Shown here: in pieces, positions 34,270-42,360 of the stretch
How positions within the stretch are numbered: position 1 is the first letter of the stretch
How the letters are laid out: every line of letters starts with the position of its first letter
Origin: Petrachloros mirabilis ULC683
GTDB taxonomy: Bacteria > Cyanobacteriota > Cyanobacteriia > Thermosynechococcales > Thermosynechococcaceae
Direction: 5' to 3'
NCBI RefSeq assembly: GCF_009939295.1
Contig: NZ_WVIC01000023.1
Coordinates: forward strand, 1-64,000
Length of the DNA: 64,000 nt
Notes under the pieces: model-generated
The model's database searches: none
What the model saw: only the letters and a program-made list of their open reading frames with translations
What the model was told of the DNA's origin: nothing
Position numbers and translations under genes: made by a program

Positions 34270-36895
34270 TTTGAGCCAAGATTTCAAGGGCTTGGGGCCA
34301 TATCATCGGTTGGGCGCGGTCTTCCTGGGCAAGATAGGCAAGCAATTGCTGAGCATTCCTAGACTTGAGGGGCTTAGAAAATAAATATCCCTGAGCATAA
34401 TCACAGTTCATTGCCAGCAGCCGAGCCATTTGCTCCTCCGTTTCAACTCCCTCCGCCACCACCCCCATGCGCAAATTGTGGGCGAGATTCACAATCGTCT
34501 TGACGATTTCCAGACTTTCGTTTTGACCCATCTTGCGCACAAAGGAGCGATCGATCTTGAGCATGTCCACTGGAAATTGATTTAAATAGTTCAACGAAGA
34601 ATAGCCCGTACCAAAATCATCAATGCCTAAGCTGATCCCTAGAGCCTTGATGGCCATCAGCTTCTCGGCAACCGAATCTGCATGCTCCATGATCACCCCT
34701 TCGGTAATCTCCAGCTTTAAGGTGCCTGGGATCAGCCCAACGGATTCAACGAGCACCTGAAGGCGATCGACAAAATCATCTTGGGCAAACTGTCGGCTAG
34801 AAATGTTCACACTGATGGTCAGGGGTTGCTCTAGGGAATACTGCTCATGCCAACGGCACAGTTGCTCACAGGCCGTCCGTAAAACCCACCACCCCAAAGG
34901 CACAATTAAGCCAGTTTCTTCTGCGAGATGCACAAACTCGCCCGGTGGCACCACCCCTCGTTCGGGCTGATGCCAGCGCACTAACGCTTCAAAACCAATG
35001 AACTGCTGGGTTCCCAAGGCAATGATTGGCTGATAGTAAAGCTGAAACTCTTGGCGCTCAATGGCATGGCGCAAGTCATTTTCCAGTTTTAGTGCGGCCA
35101 GCGCCTCACTGTGCATACCGGGATGGAAAACTTCGTAGCGATCCTTGCCTGACTGCTTAGCCTGGTACATGGCCGTATCTGCATCTCGCAAGAGATCTTC
35201 ATGCTCTTCGTAGTGAGCCTGGCTGAGGGCAATGCCAATGCTGGTGCTGGTAAAAATTTCGTGCCCCTGAAGGTAAAACCCCCGCTTAATCTGTTTGAGA
35301 ATGCGGTTGGCCGTCTCGATGGCTTCTGCTTCATTCGCGAGGGATTCCAACAAAATCACAAATTCGTCGCCGCCTAAACGTGCCACGGTGTCTTCATCGC
35401 GGACACACTGCTGCAACCGTCGTGACACCTCAATCAGGAGTTCATCGCCAATCATGTGGCCCAGGCTATCGTTGATCAGCTTAAAGCGGTCGAGATCCAG
35501 AAACAAAACGGCACAACGTTGATCGGGATGACGCTTACTTTTTTTGAGGGCTTGACCCAAGCGATCCATGAGCAAGAGCCGGTTCGGTAGCCGGGTCATG
35601 CCGTCATGCAAAGCATCATGGAGGAGCTGATCACGCGCTAGACGATATTCCGTAATATCGGTTTGCGAACCCGCAATGCGATAGGGTTCGTGCTGGTGGT
35701 CTACAACCACCAGCCCCCGACTCCGAAACCAGCGATAGGTGCCATCTTGGTGTTGCATGCGATACTCACTTTCAAAGTGAGGTGTCCCCCCCGCTAGATG
35801 CAGAGATAGGGCATGTTCTACCTGTCCACGGTCATCCGGGTGAATGCGACTAAACCACTCTTCTACTTTGTTGTTGAGCGGAGCCTGTTCATGGCCAATC
35901 ATGGCCTGCCAGCGCGGAGAATAGTAGATTTGATTGGTTTTAATATTCCAATCCCAGAGGCCGTCATTGGCACCCCGAGCGGCAGCGGCATAGCGATCTT
36001 CGCTTTCTCTCAACACAGCCTCAGCCCGTTTACGCTGGGTGATCTCGATCAGGTAACTGCGGATTAACTTGCTGGCTGGGAGGCAATGAATAAATTGTTC
36101 GTAAATGCGACTATCGACCTGCACTTCTCGCACAAAGTGGGTTTGGGCATTGTGCTGCGAGAGCTGGAGTAAGTCTTGCAACAGAGGATGATGGGGATCT
36201 TGGTCAATCTCTGCAAACTGGCTCATGGCCGAGGGATTAAGGTATGTAATTTTACCGGTTAGATCAACCTCAATAATGGGGTGGGGAGTTAACTCCGGAA
36301 AAGAGGAGAGTCGCACCAGTGCAGCATCGCTGAGATTTCGCAGCTCAGTATCGCTCGGAAAGCGGGGTTGACCTGCATCGGCGGCGGCATCTGCTGCTGA
36401 AGGCGAGCTAGAAGTGACATCAGTGGCCCGAGGTGGCTCGGTTGGGGTTGAACTCAAGTGGTAGGTTCCTTGAACTTCGGCACCAAACTGAATCGAGTCT
36501 TGGTCTTTGAGATCGTGAGAAAAGCAACGTTTCCCATTGATCCAGAGTCCATTGTGGCTGCGTTTTCCTTGAAAGTTACCATCGACAATCCGAAAAAAAT
36601 AGTTTCCAGTGGCCGTGTCTGAAATCCTCAGAAGAAGTGCATGTTGCCGGGAGACGGTTTTGGCATTCAGCACGATGGAGTTGGCTGAATGGCGGCCAAT
36701 GGAATAGGTGGTGGCTTCTAGGTAGATGCGTTCTTCCCCCTGTTGGGTTTGAATCACCAGCATGTGTTGGGCTTGGGGGTGAGGTTTGGGAGTGCGATTG
36801 TGGCGAAGGCCAGCGCTGGCAGGATTGTCTTGGGTGGGGGTGTAGACCAGCGGAACCGTAAGGTCGCTCAGTATTTGATTGTCAACCTGCGCCAT
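34250..36895 (-). CDS. FHA-PAS-PAS-GGDEF-EAL c-di-GMP signalling protein
   Basis: From ATG 36895 (MAQVDNQILSDL) the protein is 881 residues. An N-terminal FHA domain (about 45-150, SIGRHSANSIVL and VSRQHALL) is followed by two PAS modules (about 190-280, 295-420), GGDEF (425-585) with RLGGDEFVILLE, and EAL (600-855). The EAL domain is complete: FIGFEALVRW, SVNISSRQ, LEITEGVI, GIDDFGTGYSSL, VDMLKIDRSFV and VAEGVETEEQ. It should therefore both make and break c-di-GMP, or switch between them. Earlier in-frame starts (36916, 36994) are less likely. It shares many domains with the protein at 27862 but with FHA at the opposite end. Confidence 0.92.
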   Translation of the reverse strand: MAQVDNQILSDLTVPLVYTPTQDNPASAGLRHNRTPKPHPQAQHMLVIQTQQGEERIYLEATTYSIGRHSANSIVLNAKTVSRQHALLLRISDTATGNYFFRIVDGNFQGKRSHNGLWINGKRCFSHDLKDQDSIQFGAEVQGTYHLSSTPTEPPRATDVTSSSPSAADAAADAGQPRFPSDTELRNLSDAALVRLSSFPELTPHPIIEVDLTGKITYLNPSAMSQFAEIDQDPHHPLLQDLLQLSQHNAQTHFVREVQVDSRIYEQFIHCLPASKLIRSYLIEITQRKRAEAVLRESEDRYAAAARGANDGLWDWNIKTNQIYYSPRWQAMIGHEQAPLNNKVEEWFSRIHPDDRGQVEHALSLHLAGGTPHFESEYRMQHQDGTYRWFRSRGLVVVDHQHEPYRIAGSQTDITEYRLARDQLLHDALHDGMTRLPNRLLLMDRLGQALKKSKRHPDQRCAVLFLDLDRFKLINDSLGHMIGDELLIEVSRRLQQCVRDEDTVARLGGDEFVILLESLANEAEAIETANRILKQIKRGFYLQGHEIFTSTSIGIALSQAHYEEHEDLLRDADTAMYQAKQSGKDRYEVFHPGMHSEALAALKLENDLRHAIERQEFQLYYQPIIALGTQQFIGFEALVRWHQPERGVVPPGEFVHLAEETGLIVPLGWWVLRTACEQLCRWHEQYSLEQPLTISVNISSRQFAQDDFVDRLQVLVESVGLIPGTLKLEITEGVIMEHADSVAEKLMAIKALGISLGIDDFGTGYSSLNYLNQFPVDMLKIDRSFVRKMGQNESLEIVKTIVNLAHNLRMGVVAEGVETEEQMARLLAMNCDYAQGYLFSKPLKSRNAQQLLAYLAQEDRAQPMIWPQALEILAQIKGLQS

Positions 36896-37089
36896 AACTT
36901 TTCCAACGATAACCATTGCTCTTATATTTGAGGATGCCCAAAGTGCAAGGGGGTTGTCGCAGAATTGGCTTGGGGGGGGACTGGCGAAGTCCATAGAAAG
37001 GCCGCTAATACTGAGGAGAAAATGGTTGGCAAAAATGGGGAGGATAACAATATCTGGCTTCTAGGGTCGTCGTCCAAGTCAAGGCTTAG

Positions 37090-37190
37090 TGTTCCGTCAG
37101 GAAAATTTTGAGGGTCTGCGACCCCTCAAAATTTAACCCCCATCAACTTCCGGGTACTCAGCTATCCTTCAAGACAAAGTTGACAGACTA
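37090..37190. mobile_element. 101-bp TGTTCCGTCAGG-type miniature element
   Basis: It runs from TGTTCCGTCAGG to TGACAGACTA and is flanked by CTTAG at 37085-37089 and 37191-37195. Internal AAATTTTGAGGGTC pairs with GACCCCTCAAAATTT to form a long hairpin with one bulge. A second copy is at 59254-59353. The whole gap 36896-37201 holds nothing else recognised. Confidence 0.65.
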
Positions 37191-37201
37191 CTTAGGGTAG
37201 A

Positions 37202-37456
37202 ATGAGGGACACCTTGATTGCTGCAAATGCTATGCCTTCACGTCGATCGCTTCGCCTTGCCCGTCAGCATCGCACCCGCTCTGCTCAAACCAGAAGCTTG
37301 ACCCGCAGTCGTCTGCCCCATTGTGTCGTTTGCGAGGAGCGTCTTGAGTTTCTGCTGCTGAGTGTTCGCCATGGTCGAGGGCGAGCGCACCCGCTGTGTG
37401 CGATGTGCGATCGCGTGGGTCTGCGCGGCTTAGTGAGAACCTCCGGGCGAGTCTAG
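37202..37456 (+). CDS. Possible small basic zinc-ribbon protein
   Basis: The 84-residue frame (ATG 37202, or ATG 37232) is rich in Arg (SRRSLRLARQHRTRSAQ) and has two paired cysteines, CVVC and CAMC, 24 residues apart, as in a zinc ribbon. It ends 10 bp before the DUF1995 gene on the same strand. No family is recognised. Arg-rich frames arise easily by chance, so its reality is uncertain. Confidence 0.4.
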   Translation: MRDTLIAANAMPSRRSLRLARQHRTRSAQTRSLTRSRLPHCVVCEERLEFLLLSVRHGRGRAHPLCAMCDRVGLRGLVRTSGRV

Positions 37457-37466
37457 CGAGGTATAG

Positions 37467-38165
37467 ATGCAGCTTCCCGATACCCTTGAAGCGGCGGTCT
37501 TGCAATCCATTGAGGCCACTCAAGCTGCCTTGGCCGATGGGCATAACCGTCTTCAGCTTGAGTTTTTGCTGCCCGAGCTCAAGCCCATGGTTGTGGCACA
37601 GCAATTTCTGACGCAGTTTCCAAACTTGGGGAACTCGGTCAAGGTTTTTTTTGCGGATGCGGGAGCCGCAGCGCTGGCTCGCCGCGATTGGGGAGAGGTG
37701 CCCTATGTGATTCGAGGGGTCAATGAATTATTGGAGCCAATTCAACCAGAAGACGACGCCTTTGTCCTGGTAGCACCCACCCCGGTTGAAGTCAATACCA
37801 TTGAGGCCATGTGTCAGCAGGCTGGCGATCGTCCCTTCATTTTGCTGAACCCCAATTTACAAGACGTAGCGGTGGTTGGCATTGGCTATGCAGGCCGACA
37901 ATTACGGGAACGGTTTTTAAGTACCCTCGAACCTTGCTACTATTTGCGCCCCTTGGCTGGGGGAGCCATTCTGCGCGCCTATCCCTCCCCTTGGCTGGTG
38001 TGGCAAGAAACCGAAGTGGGACAATATGATTGCCTTAGCGAAGAAGCTGAGCGACCGACCCCCGAGCGCCTAGAGCAACTTTTTAATCCTCGCACGGCGA
38101 CCCGTCCCCAACCTGGGGGCTGGCTTAGACAAATGCAACAGTTTTTGCGAGCCTTGAGTCAGTAA
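37467..38165 (+). CDS. DUF1995 domain protein (LPA3-like)
   Basis: The 232-residue protein begins MQLPDTLEAAVLQSIEATQA and has the family's LQLEFLLPELKPM, VKVFFADAGAAALARRDW, FVLVAPTPVEVN and PFILLNPNLQDVAVVGIGYA segments. DUF1995 proteins are found in cyanobacteria and plastids; a plant member is linked to photosystem II accumulation, but the role here is unproven. No membrane helix is seen. The TAA stop (38163-38165) directly abuts the TA target of a miniature element. Confidence 0.85.
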   Translation: MQLPDTLEAAVLQSIEATQAALADGHNRLQLEFLLPELKPMVVAQQFLTQFPNLGNSVKVFFADAGAAALARRDWGEVPYVIRGVNELLEPIQPEDDAFVLVAPTPVEVNTIEAMCQQAGDRPFILLNPNLQDVAVVGIGYAGRQLRERFLSTLEPCYYLRPLAGGAILRAYPSPWLVWQETEVGQYDCLSEEAERPTPERLEQLFNPRTATRPQPGGWLRQMQQFLRALSQ

Positions 38166-38167
38166 TA

Positions 38168-38271
38168 TAGCGGTTCTCACCTGAGTGAGGTACGGGGTGT
38201 GGGGGTGGAACCCCCACGCAGGGGGCACTGCCCCCTGCACCCCATGTACTCCATTGATCTGTAAACCGCTA
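38168..38271. mobile_element. 104-bp TAGCGGTT miniature element flanked by TA
   Basis: The inverted ends are TAGCGGTT and AACCGCTA, bounded by TA on both sides, as expected for a TA-targeting (IS630/mariner-like) element. Two internal hairpins, GTGGGGGTGGAACCCCCAC and GCAGGGGGCACTGCCCCCTGC, fill the interior. Copies lie at 60557-60659 and, truncated, at 19022-19085. The element begins 2 bp after the stop of the DUF1995 gene. Confidence 0.7.
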
Positions 38272-38382
38272 TAACGGGTCTACTGCGGGCAATGCCCTCT
38301 TTCCCCAATTGATAAACGATCCGGATAGAATATTGGCAGTCTTAGCGACTGATGCCATCTCTGCTTCTGCTGAGGAAAGCCC

Positions 38383-39663
38383 GTGAGCCCAGATACCCTT
38401 TTATCGCCCCCTTTGTCTGCATCGACTCAGGTTTTTGATGCGCCGCTCTTTGACGAGCATGTTATGCCAACCTATGGTCGGTTTCCGTTAGCGTTGGTGC
38501 GCGGAGAAGGATGCCGGGTTTGGGATGCCGAAGGCCGAGAGTATCTGGACTTTGTGGCCGGAATTGCCACTTGTACCCTGGGACATGCCCACCCCAAGCT
38601 GATTCAGACCGTGACTCAGCAAATCCAAACCCTGCATCACGTCTCTAATCTGTACTACATTCCGGCTCAGGGGCAACTCGCCCAGTGGTTGACACAGCAC
38701 TCTTGTGCCGATCAAGTCTTTTTTTGTAATTCTGGCGCGGAGGCCAATGAGGGAGCCATTAAGCTGGCTCGCAAGTATGCCCATACCGTGCGTCAAATCC
38801 AAAATCCCATCATCGTGACGGCTCAAGCTAGCTTCCATGGCCGGACTTTGGCTACCGTGACCGCTACGGGGCAACCCAAGTATCAACGCCATTTTGACCC
38901 CTTGGTTCCTGGGTTCCACTACGTCCCTTTTAATGACTTTGAAGGGCTTGAAGCTGCGATCGCACACCTCAACCATCCCGACCCCCAAGTTGCTGCCATT
39001 CTCCTAGAGCCCTTACAGGGCGAAGGCGGGGTCAAACCCGGCGATTCCACCTACTTCCAAAAGGTGCGCGCCCTGTGCGATCGCCTAGGTATATTGTTGA
39101 TTCTCGACGAAGTTCAGGTCGGCGTAGGTCGCACCGGCACCCTGTGGGGATATGAGCAACTGGGCATCGAACCCGATATTTTCACCTCTGCCAAAGGGTT
39201 GGCCGGCGGCATCCCCATTGGTGCAGTCCTCAGCAAAGCCTTTTGTAGCATCTTTCAACCCGGCGACCATGCCAGCACCTTTGGGGGAAATCCCCTCGCC
39301 TGTGCGGCGGCCTTAACGGTATGCCAAACCCTCGAAACCGAGAACCTCATTTTCCAAGCCCAGCAACGGGGTCATCAACTGCGCTCGGGCTTACAGAACC
39401 TCCAGCAAAAATATCCCGATCTGATTGCTGATGTACGGGGGTGGGGGCTGATCAATGGCCTAGAGTTAAAGGCTAACTGCTCACTCACAGCCATAGATAT
39501 TGTTAAAGGTGCCATGGAAGTCGGACTCTTGTTAGTTCCAGCGGGCTCTAAAGTAGTGAGATTAGTGCCTCCCCTAGTCGTCACAGCTTCAGACATCGAC
39601 TGGGCACTGCAACGCCTCGCCCAGACCTTCACCCAACTTGTCGGCGAAACCTGCGCATCGTGA
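38383..39663 (+). CDS. argD: Acetylornithine aminotransferase
   Basis: ArgD is a PLP enzyme of arginine synthesis (also able to act on succinyldiaminopimelate in some species). The 426-residue class III aminotransferase has CRVWDAEGREYLDFVAGIA, FFCNSGAEANEGAIKLAR, ILLEPLQGEGG, LILDEVQVGVGRTG and the PLP lysine in FTSAKGLAGGIPIG. The GTG start at 38383 is preceded by GAGGAAAG. The C-terminal part is normal. The next gene starts 17 bp downstream. Confidence 0.93.
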   Translation: MSPDTLLSPPLSASTQVFDAPLFDEHVMPTYGRFPLALVRGEGCRVWDAEGREYLDFVAGIATCTLGHAHPKLIQTVTQQIQTLHHVSNLYYIPAQGQLAQWLTQHSCADQVFFCNSGAEANEGAIKLARKYAHTVRQIQNPIIVTAQASFHGRTLATVTATGQPKYQRHFDPLVPGFHYVPFNDFEGLEAAIAHLNHPDPQVAAILLEPLQGEGGVKPGDSTYFQKVRALCDRLGILLILDEVQVGVGRTGTLWGYEQLGIEPDIFTSAKGLAGGIPIGAVLSKAFCSIFQPGDHASTFGGNPLACAAALTVCQTLETENLIFQAQQRGHQLRSGLQNLQQKYPDLIADVRGWGLINGLELKANCSLTAIDIVKGAMEVGLLLVPAGSKVVRLVPPLVVTASDIDWALQRLAQTFTQLVGETCAS

Positions 39664-39680
39664 TTTCGGCCTCCTAATGA

Positions 39681-40235
39681 ATGTCTCAGCGAATGACCCT
39701 TCTCAGTAGACCTAGGCTCCAGAGTAGATGGCGAGCTCCTGGCAACCGTGCTCATCTCACCCGGGGATTGTCCTTAGGAATTTTAAGTTGCCTGGTGACT
39801 GGACCTGCGGCTGCCAGTTGCCTGCTGACCCTCAATGGCAAACCCTACGTGCAACTACCCCATAATCTGTGCATAGGCTACACCGATGCCCTGATTGGTC
39901 AACCCAGCAGCCCGGAATATGGCACAGTCATTTGTGACCGACCCGAGAACACCTACCTATTTCTGCAAAAGCTGGTGGGTTATACCCACGAAAGACAAGC
40001 CATTTGGAAAATCGTAGCGATTCAATCCATCGGTCAACTCAGTGATGATTTGATTGCCCTGAGCGCAGGATGCACCTATAAAAGTGGAAAAACCGCCCCT
40101 TTAGTTGCATTGGTTCAGGATCACTCGGCGAATTACACCACCCATGCAGCCTGGGAAGTGAACTTAGTCCAACAGTCTTTTGACCCCATTGATCCCAGTA
40201 CCGTGATCTGCCAAGATCCGTTTTCATTTCCATAA
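39681..40235 (+). CDS. Hypothetical secreted protein
   Basis: A 184-residue protein with a basic N-terminus and a hydrophobic segment (about 28-45, LSLGILSCLVTGPAAA) followed by a Cys, suggesting export. The mature part has four or five Cys and ends in CQDPFSFP. It reads SCLLTLNGKPYVQLPHNLCI in its first mature part. No family is recognised. It lies 17 bp after argD, possibly co-transcribed by proximity only. Confidence 0.6.
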   Translation: MSQRMTLLSRPRLQSRWRAPGNRAHLTRGLSLGILSCLVTGPAAASCLLTLNGKPYVQLPHNLCIGYTDALIGQPSSPEYGTVICDRPENTYLFLQKLVGYTHERQAIWKIVAIQSIGQLSDDLIALSAGCTYKSGKTAPLVALVQDHSANYTTHAAWEVNLVQQSFDPIDPSTVICQDPFSFP

Positions 40236-40274
40236 CCCTTGTCCTCAGAGCTTGTTTGGGAAGTTGCTTAGATC

Positions 40275-40393
40275 TTGCACTTGCCCCCTAGACCCCCAAT
40301 TCTGGGGGGAAATGAGTAGAGTTTTTAGCTTTCTTCCCCCAAAATTACGCCCTGCGGGCATACTGCGCGAGGGGGGCGGGGGGGCTAATCCAG
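40275..40393. repeat. G/C-run dispersed repeat
   Basis: Starting at TTGCACTTGCCCCCTAGACC, it contains CCCCCAATTCTGGGGG and the ACGCCCTGCGGGCATACTGC segment common to the CTACSGTGTACACACA elements, but its outer ends are not clearly inverted. It continues beyond the inserted 154-bp element at 40394 with AATCCAGGGATG. It is the same type as the repeat at 59090. It and the inserted element fill the gap 40236-40622. Confidence 0.5.
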
Positions 40394-40547
40394 ACGTGAG
40401 TTCGACAGCTCTCGTCTGCCCTCACCCCAACCCCTCTCCCAATCCTGGGAGAGGGGCTAAAACGTTGAATTTCTGCTCTGTTCCCCCTCTCCCAATGTTG
40501 GGAGAGGGGGCTAGGGGGTGAGGGCGGATAAGTCGTCGAACTCACGT
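40394..40547. mobile_element. 154-bp ACGTGAGTTCGAC miniature element, 7-bp target duplication
   Basis: Perfect 13-bp ends ACGTGAGTTCGAC/GTCGAACTCACGT bound 154 bp. AATCCAG is duplicated at 40387-40393 and 40548-40554. The core holds two hairpins (CTCTCCCAATCCTGGGAGAG and CTCTCCCAATGTTGGGAGAG). It has the same length as the copies at 49105 and 51918. It inserted inside an older G-run repeat. Confidence 0.8.
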
Positions 40548-40622
40548 AATCCAGGGATGAATGAGGCTTTTTAGACAGCCTTTAGCCACCAATGTCTACT
40601 TTTGGGAAAGCGAAGGAAGCAC

Positions 40623-40655
40623 AAAAAATGAGGCGGGATTATTCCCGCCTCATTT
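40623..40655 (-). terminator. Rho-independent terminator of the PEP-CTERM gene
   Basis: On the minus strand AAATGAGGCGGGA pairs with TCCCGCCTCATTT, followed by further T residues. It lies 12 bp beyond the stop of the minus-strand gene at 40667. Confidence 0.75.
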
Positions 40656-40666
40656 CAATATCGTGG

Positions 40667-41491
40667 CTAATCCTCTGAGTTGCTATCCTGTGCAGCTTTT
40701 TGCTTACGCCGCTTCCAATAGCGACCAAAGAAGGCAGCTCCAACCGCTAAACCTACCGCAGTAGATGGCTCTGGAATCGGCTCCGGAGGAGGGGGCGGTG
40801 GGGGTGGCGGTGGTGGGGGTGGCGGCGGTGGGGGCGGCGGTGGAGTAGGCGGTGGCGGAGTAGGCGGCGGTGGAGTAGGCGGTGGTGGAGTAGGTGGTGG
40901 TGGAGTAGGCGGCGGTGGAGTGGGTGGCTCTGGGGGTGCAGTGGGCGGTTCTGGTGGCGGAGCGGGTTCGTCTCCACCCCCCCCTAAAAAGGCTAAGGGC
41001 ACAGCTCCAAGACCAGCTAAGGGCCACAGTGGCAAGCCTGCCGCAGGGACAGGTCCACCCACGGGAGGAGCTCCTCCAATGGCACACATGCCTACGCCAC
41101 CCATTTCACAACAGAAGTCATCGAGCCCCCCGTCCAAGGCCAGAAATTCAGAAGTGCCAGGATCTGAGAAGCCAGGTGCTAGGTTTGGGGTAATACTTTG
41201 AGCCAGAAGGTTAGAGCCTCCTGCGCTGGCAATCAGGTTTGAATAGGAGCGGGAGCTTGGAAGCACCCCGCTTTCCTGGTAAGGCTCAAGATATACATCT
41301 GTTGGCGTTAGGGGGGGATCACTACAAAGCTCGTCGGCAAGAGTCAACGGGTCAGACGCTGGAGAAGATGACGTCCCCTCACCAGAAAGTAGACTGAGTT
41401 GCACGGCTTGAACCAGCCGAGCTCTTGTGATCCCAGAGGTGAGTATTAACAGAAATAGGGCTGCGGGTGAAACTTTTTTAGACCAAGTCAT
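40667..41491 (-). CDS. PEP-CTERM sorting domain protein with proline-rich repeat
   Basis: The 274-residue protein has a signal peptide (MTWSKKVSPAALFLLILTSG), a Ser-rich N-terminal domain with two Cys pairs, a long Pro/Thr tract (about 175-235, PPPPT repeats passing into pure proline) and a C-terminal PEPSTAVGLAVGAAFFGRYW followed by KRRKQK. That tail is the PEP-CTERM signal recognised by exosortase, so the protein is predicted to be processed and exported to the cell surface or matrix. The 14 residues after the basic cluster are longer than usual. No exosortase gene is in the window. The function of the mature part is unknown. Confidence 0.78.
   Translation of the reverse strand: MTWSKKVSPAALFLLILTSGITRARLVQAVQLSLLSGEGTSSSPASDPLTLADELCSDPPLTPTDVYLEPYQESGVLPSSRSYSNLIASAGGSNLLAQSITPNLAPGFSDPGTSEFLALDGGLDDFCCEMGGVGMCAIGGAPPVGGPVPAAGLPLWPLAGLGAVPLAFLGGGGDEPAPPPEPPTAPPEPPTPPPPTPPPPTPPPPTPPPPTPPPPTPPPPPPPPPPPPPPPPPPPPEPIPEPSTAVGLAVGAAFFGRYWKRRKQKAAQDSNSED
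40786..40925. repeat. Tandem 15-bp repeats encoding PPPPT units
   Basis: Units of the form GGCGGTGGAGTAGGC and variants, read on the minus strand as Pro-rich codons, are repeated in tandem and grade into GGTGGGGGTGGCGG tracts. The array probably varies in length by slippage. Frames on other strands here are artefacts of the composition. Confidence 0.8.
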
Positions 41492-41751
41492 CTACATCTC
41501 GACCTCGTTGCAAATAGCTGTACTGGGGGAGTGAGTCATGTGAGGGTTCTAGGGCTATATCCAGGCTGGGTCATCGAGAAGTGGAAGATTGACAGATACA
41601 ACCCGCAATATGGATAAGCACCAATCAAAAGGTTATTTTTGGCTGGTGATCCTATGTATCAAATGCATTCCTTAGTCTGGGTGCTATCCCAACTATACTC
41701 AGGAAGATTCTTCCCGACCTGCCTGATATAGTCAACAGGAGAATTCCTGAT

Positions 41752-42360
41752 CTACCACAAAGCCGGAATAGGCTGGCTGACAGGTGGAGGGAGTTCAGGA
41801 CCGCCAATCGGGGCTGGCGGGATGACAGGGATTTCAACTACAGGGGGAGTATGAGGTGAGCAAATTTTAGTTGCCCAAGTTCCTTGGTACTCAGTGATAA
41901 TCAGCTCCTTGCCAGGCACAATCCCTTTGCGAGCAATGGTGCTGGGCATCACGGTGGTTGTCAAGATTTCACCGCTGTCGGACACTAGCGTAACTTGGTC
42001 ATCCTCAATACTGGTGACTCTGCCTTCAAAAGCTTGGCTAACAGTGGGAGGCTCAAGGCGAGAAACAGCGCCACTCTCGTCAAGGTCAAACCCAACTAAA
42101 TCGCCCCTAGCCGTTCCCATAACTGCGCTGGGATCCACAGTGCTAGCTAATGGATAGTTTGAGGTGGTTCCATCTAGAAGCTGAACTTGAATCGAATTGC
42201 TGCTGATCGAACGAACCAAACCATAGTTGGCGGGCAATGCACCGTTACCAGGCTGAGTTGTAGGGGTAATCTCTTGGGCTTGAGCGACCGTTGCGGGGAT
42301 GACTGCAACGATGCTTGCACACATCAAAGACAGTCCGGTACCAATCCATAACCTATTCAT
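41752..42360 (-). CDS. Hypothetical secreted protein with beta-rich repeats
   Basis: A 202-residue protein with a clear signal peptide (MNRLWIGTGLSLMCASIVAV, cleavage near AQAQ). The mature part has two similar beta-rich segments, NYGLVRSISSNSIQVQLLDG and FEGRVTSIEDDQVTLVSDSG, which look like small-barrel repeats. A Pro-rich tail (EIPVIPPAPIGGPELPPPV) ends it. No named family is recognised. A single gene, divergent from the autokinase gene at 43027. Confidence 0.6.
   Translation of the reverse strand: MNRLWIGTGLSLMCASIVAVIPATVAQAQEITPTTQPGNGALPANYGLVRSISSNSIQVQLLDGTTSNYPLASTVDPSAVMGTARGDLVGFDLDESGAVSRLEPPTVSQAFEGRVTSIEDDQVTLVSDSGEILTTTVMPSTIARKGIVPGKELIITEYQGTWATKICSPHTPPVVEIPVIPPAPIGGPELPPPVSQPIPALW

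Noticed and set aside
40786-40925. Tandem repeats resembling a CRISPR array
   Set aside because: Units are contiguous 15-bp coding repeats without unique spacers, and no cas genes are present.
40753-41201. His-, Thr- and Gly-rich frames overlapping the proline repeat
   Set aside because: They are frame shifts of a low-complexity 15-bp tandem repeat; the PEP-CTERM frame has a signal peptide and sorting motif.
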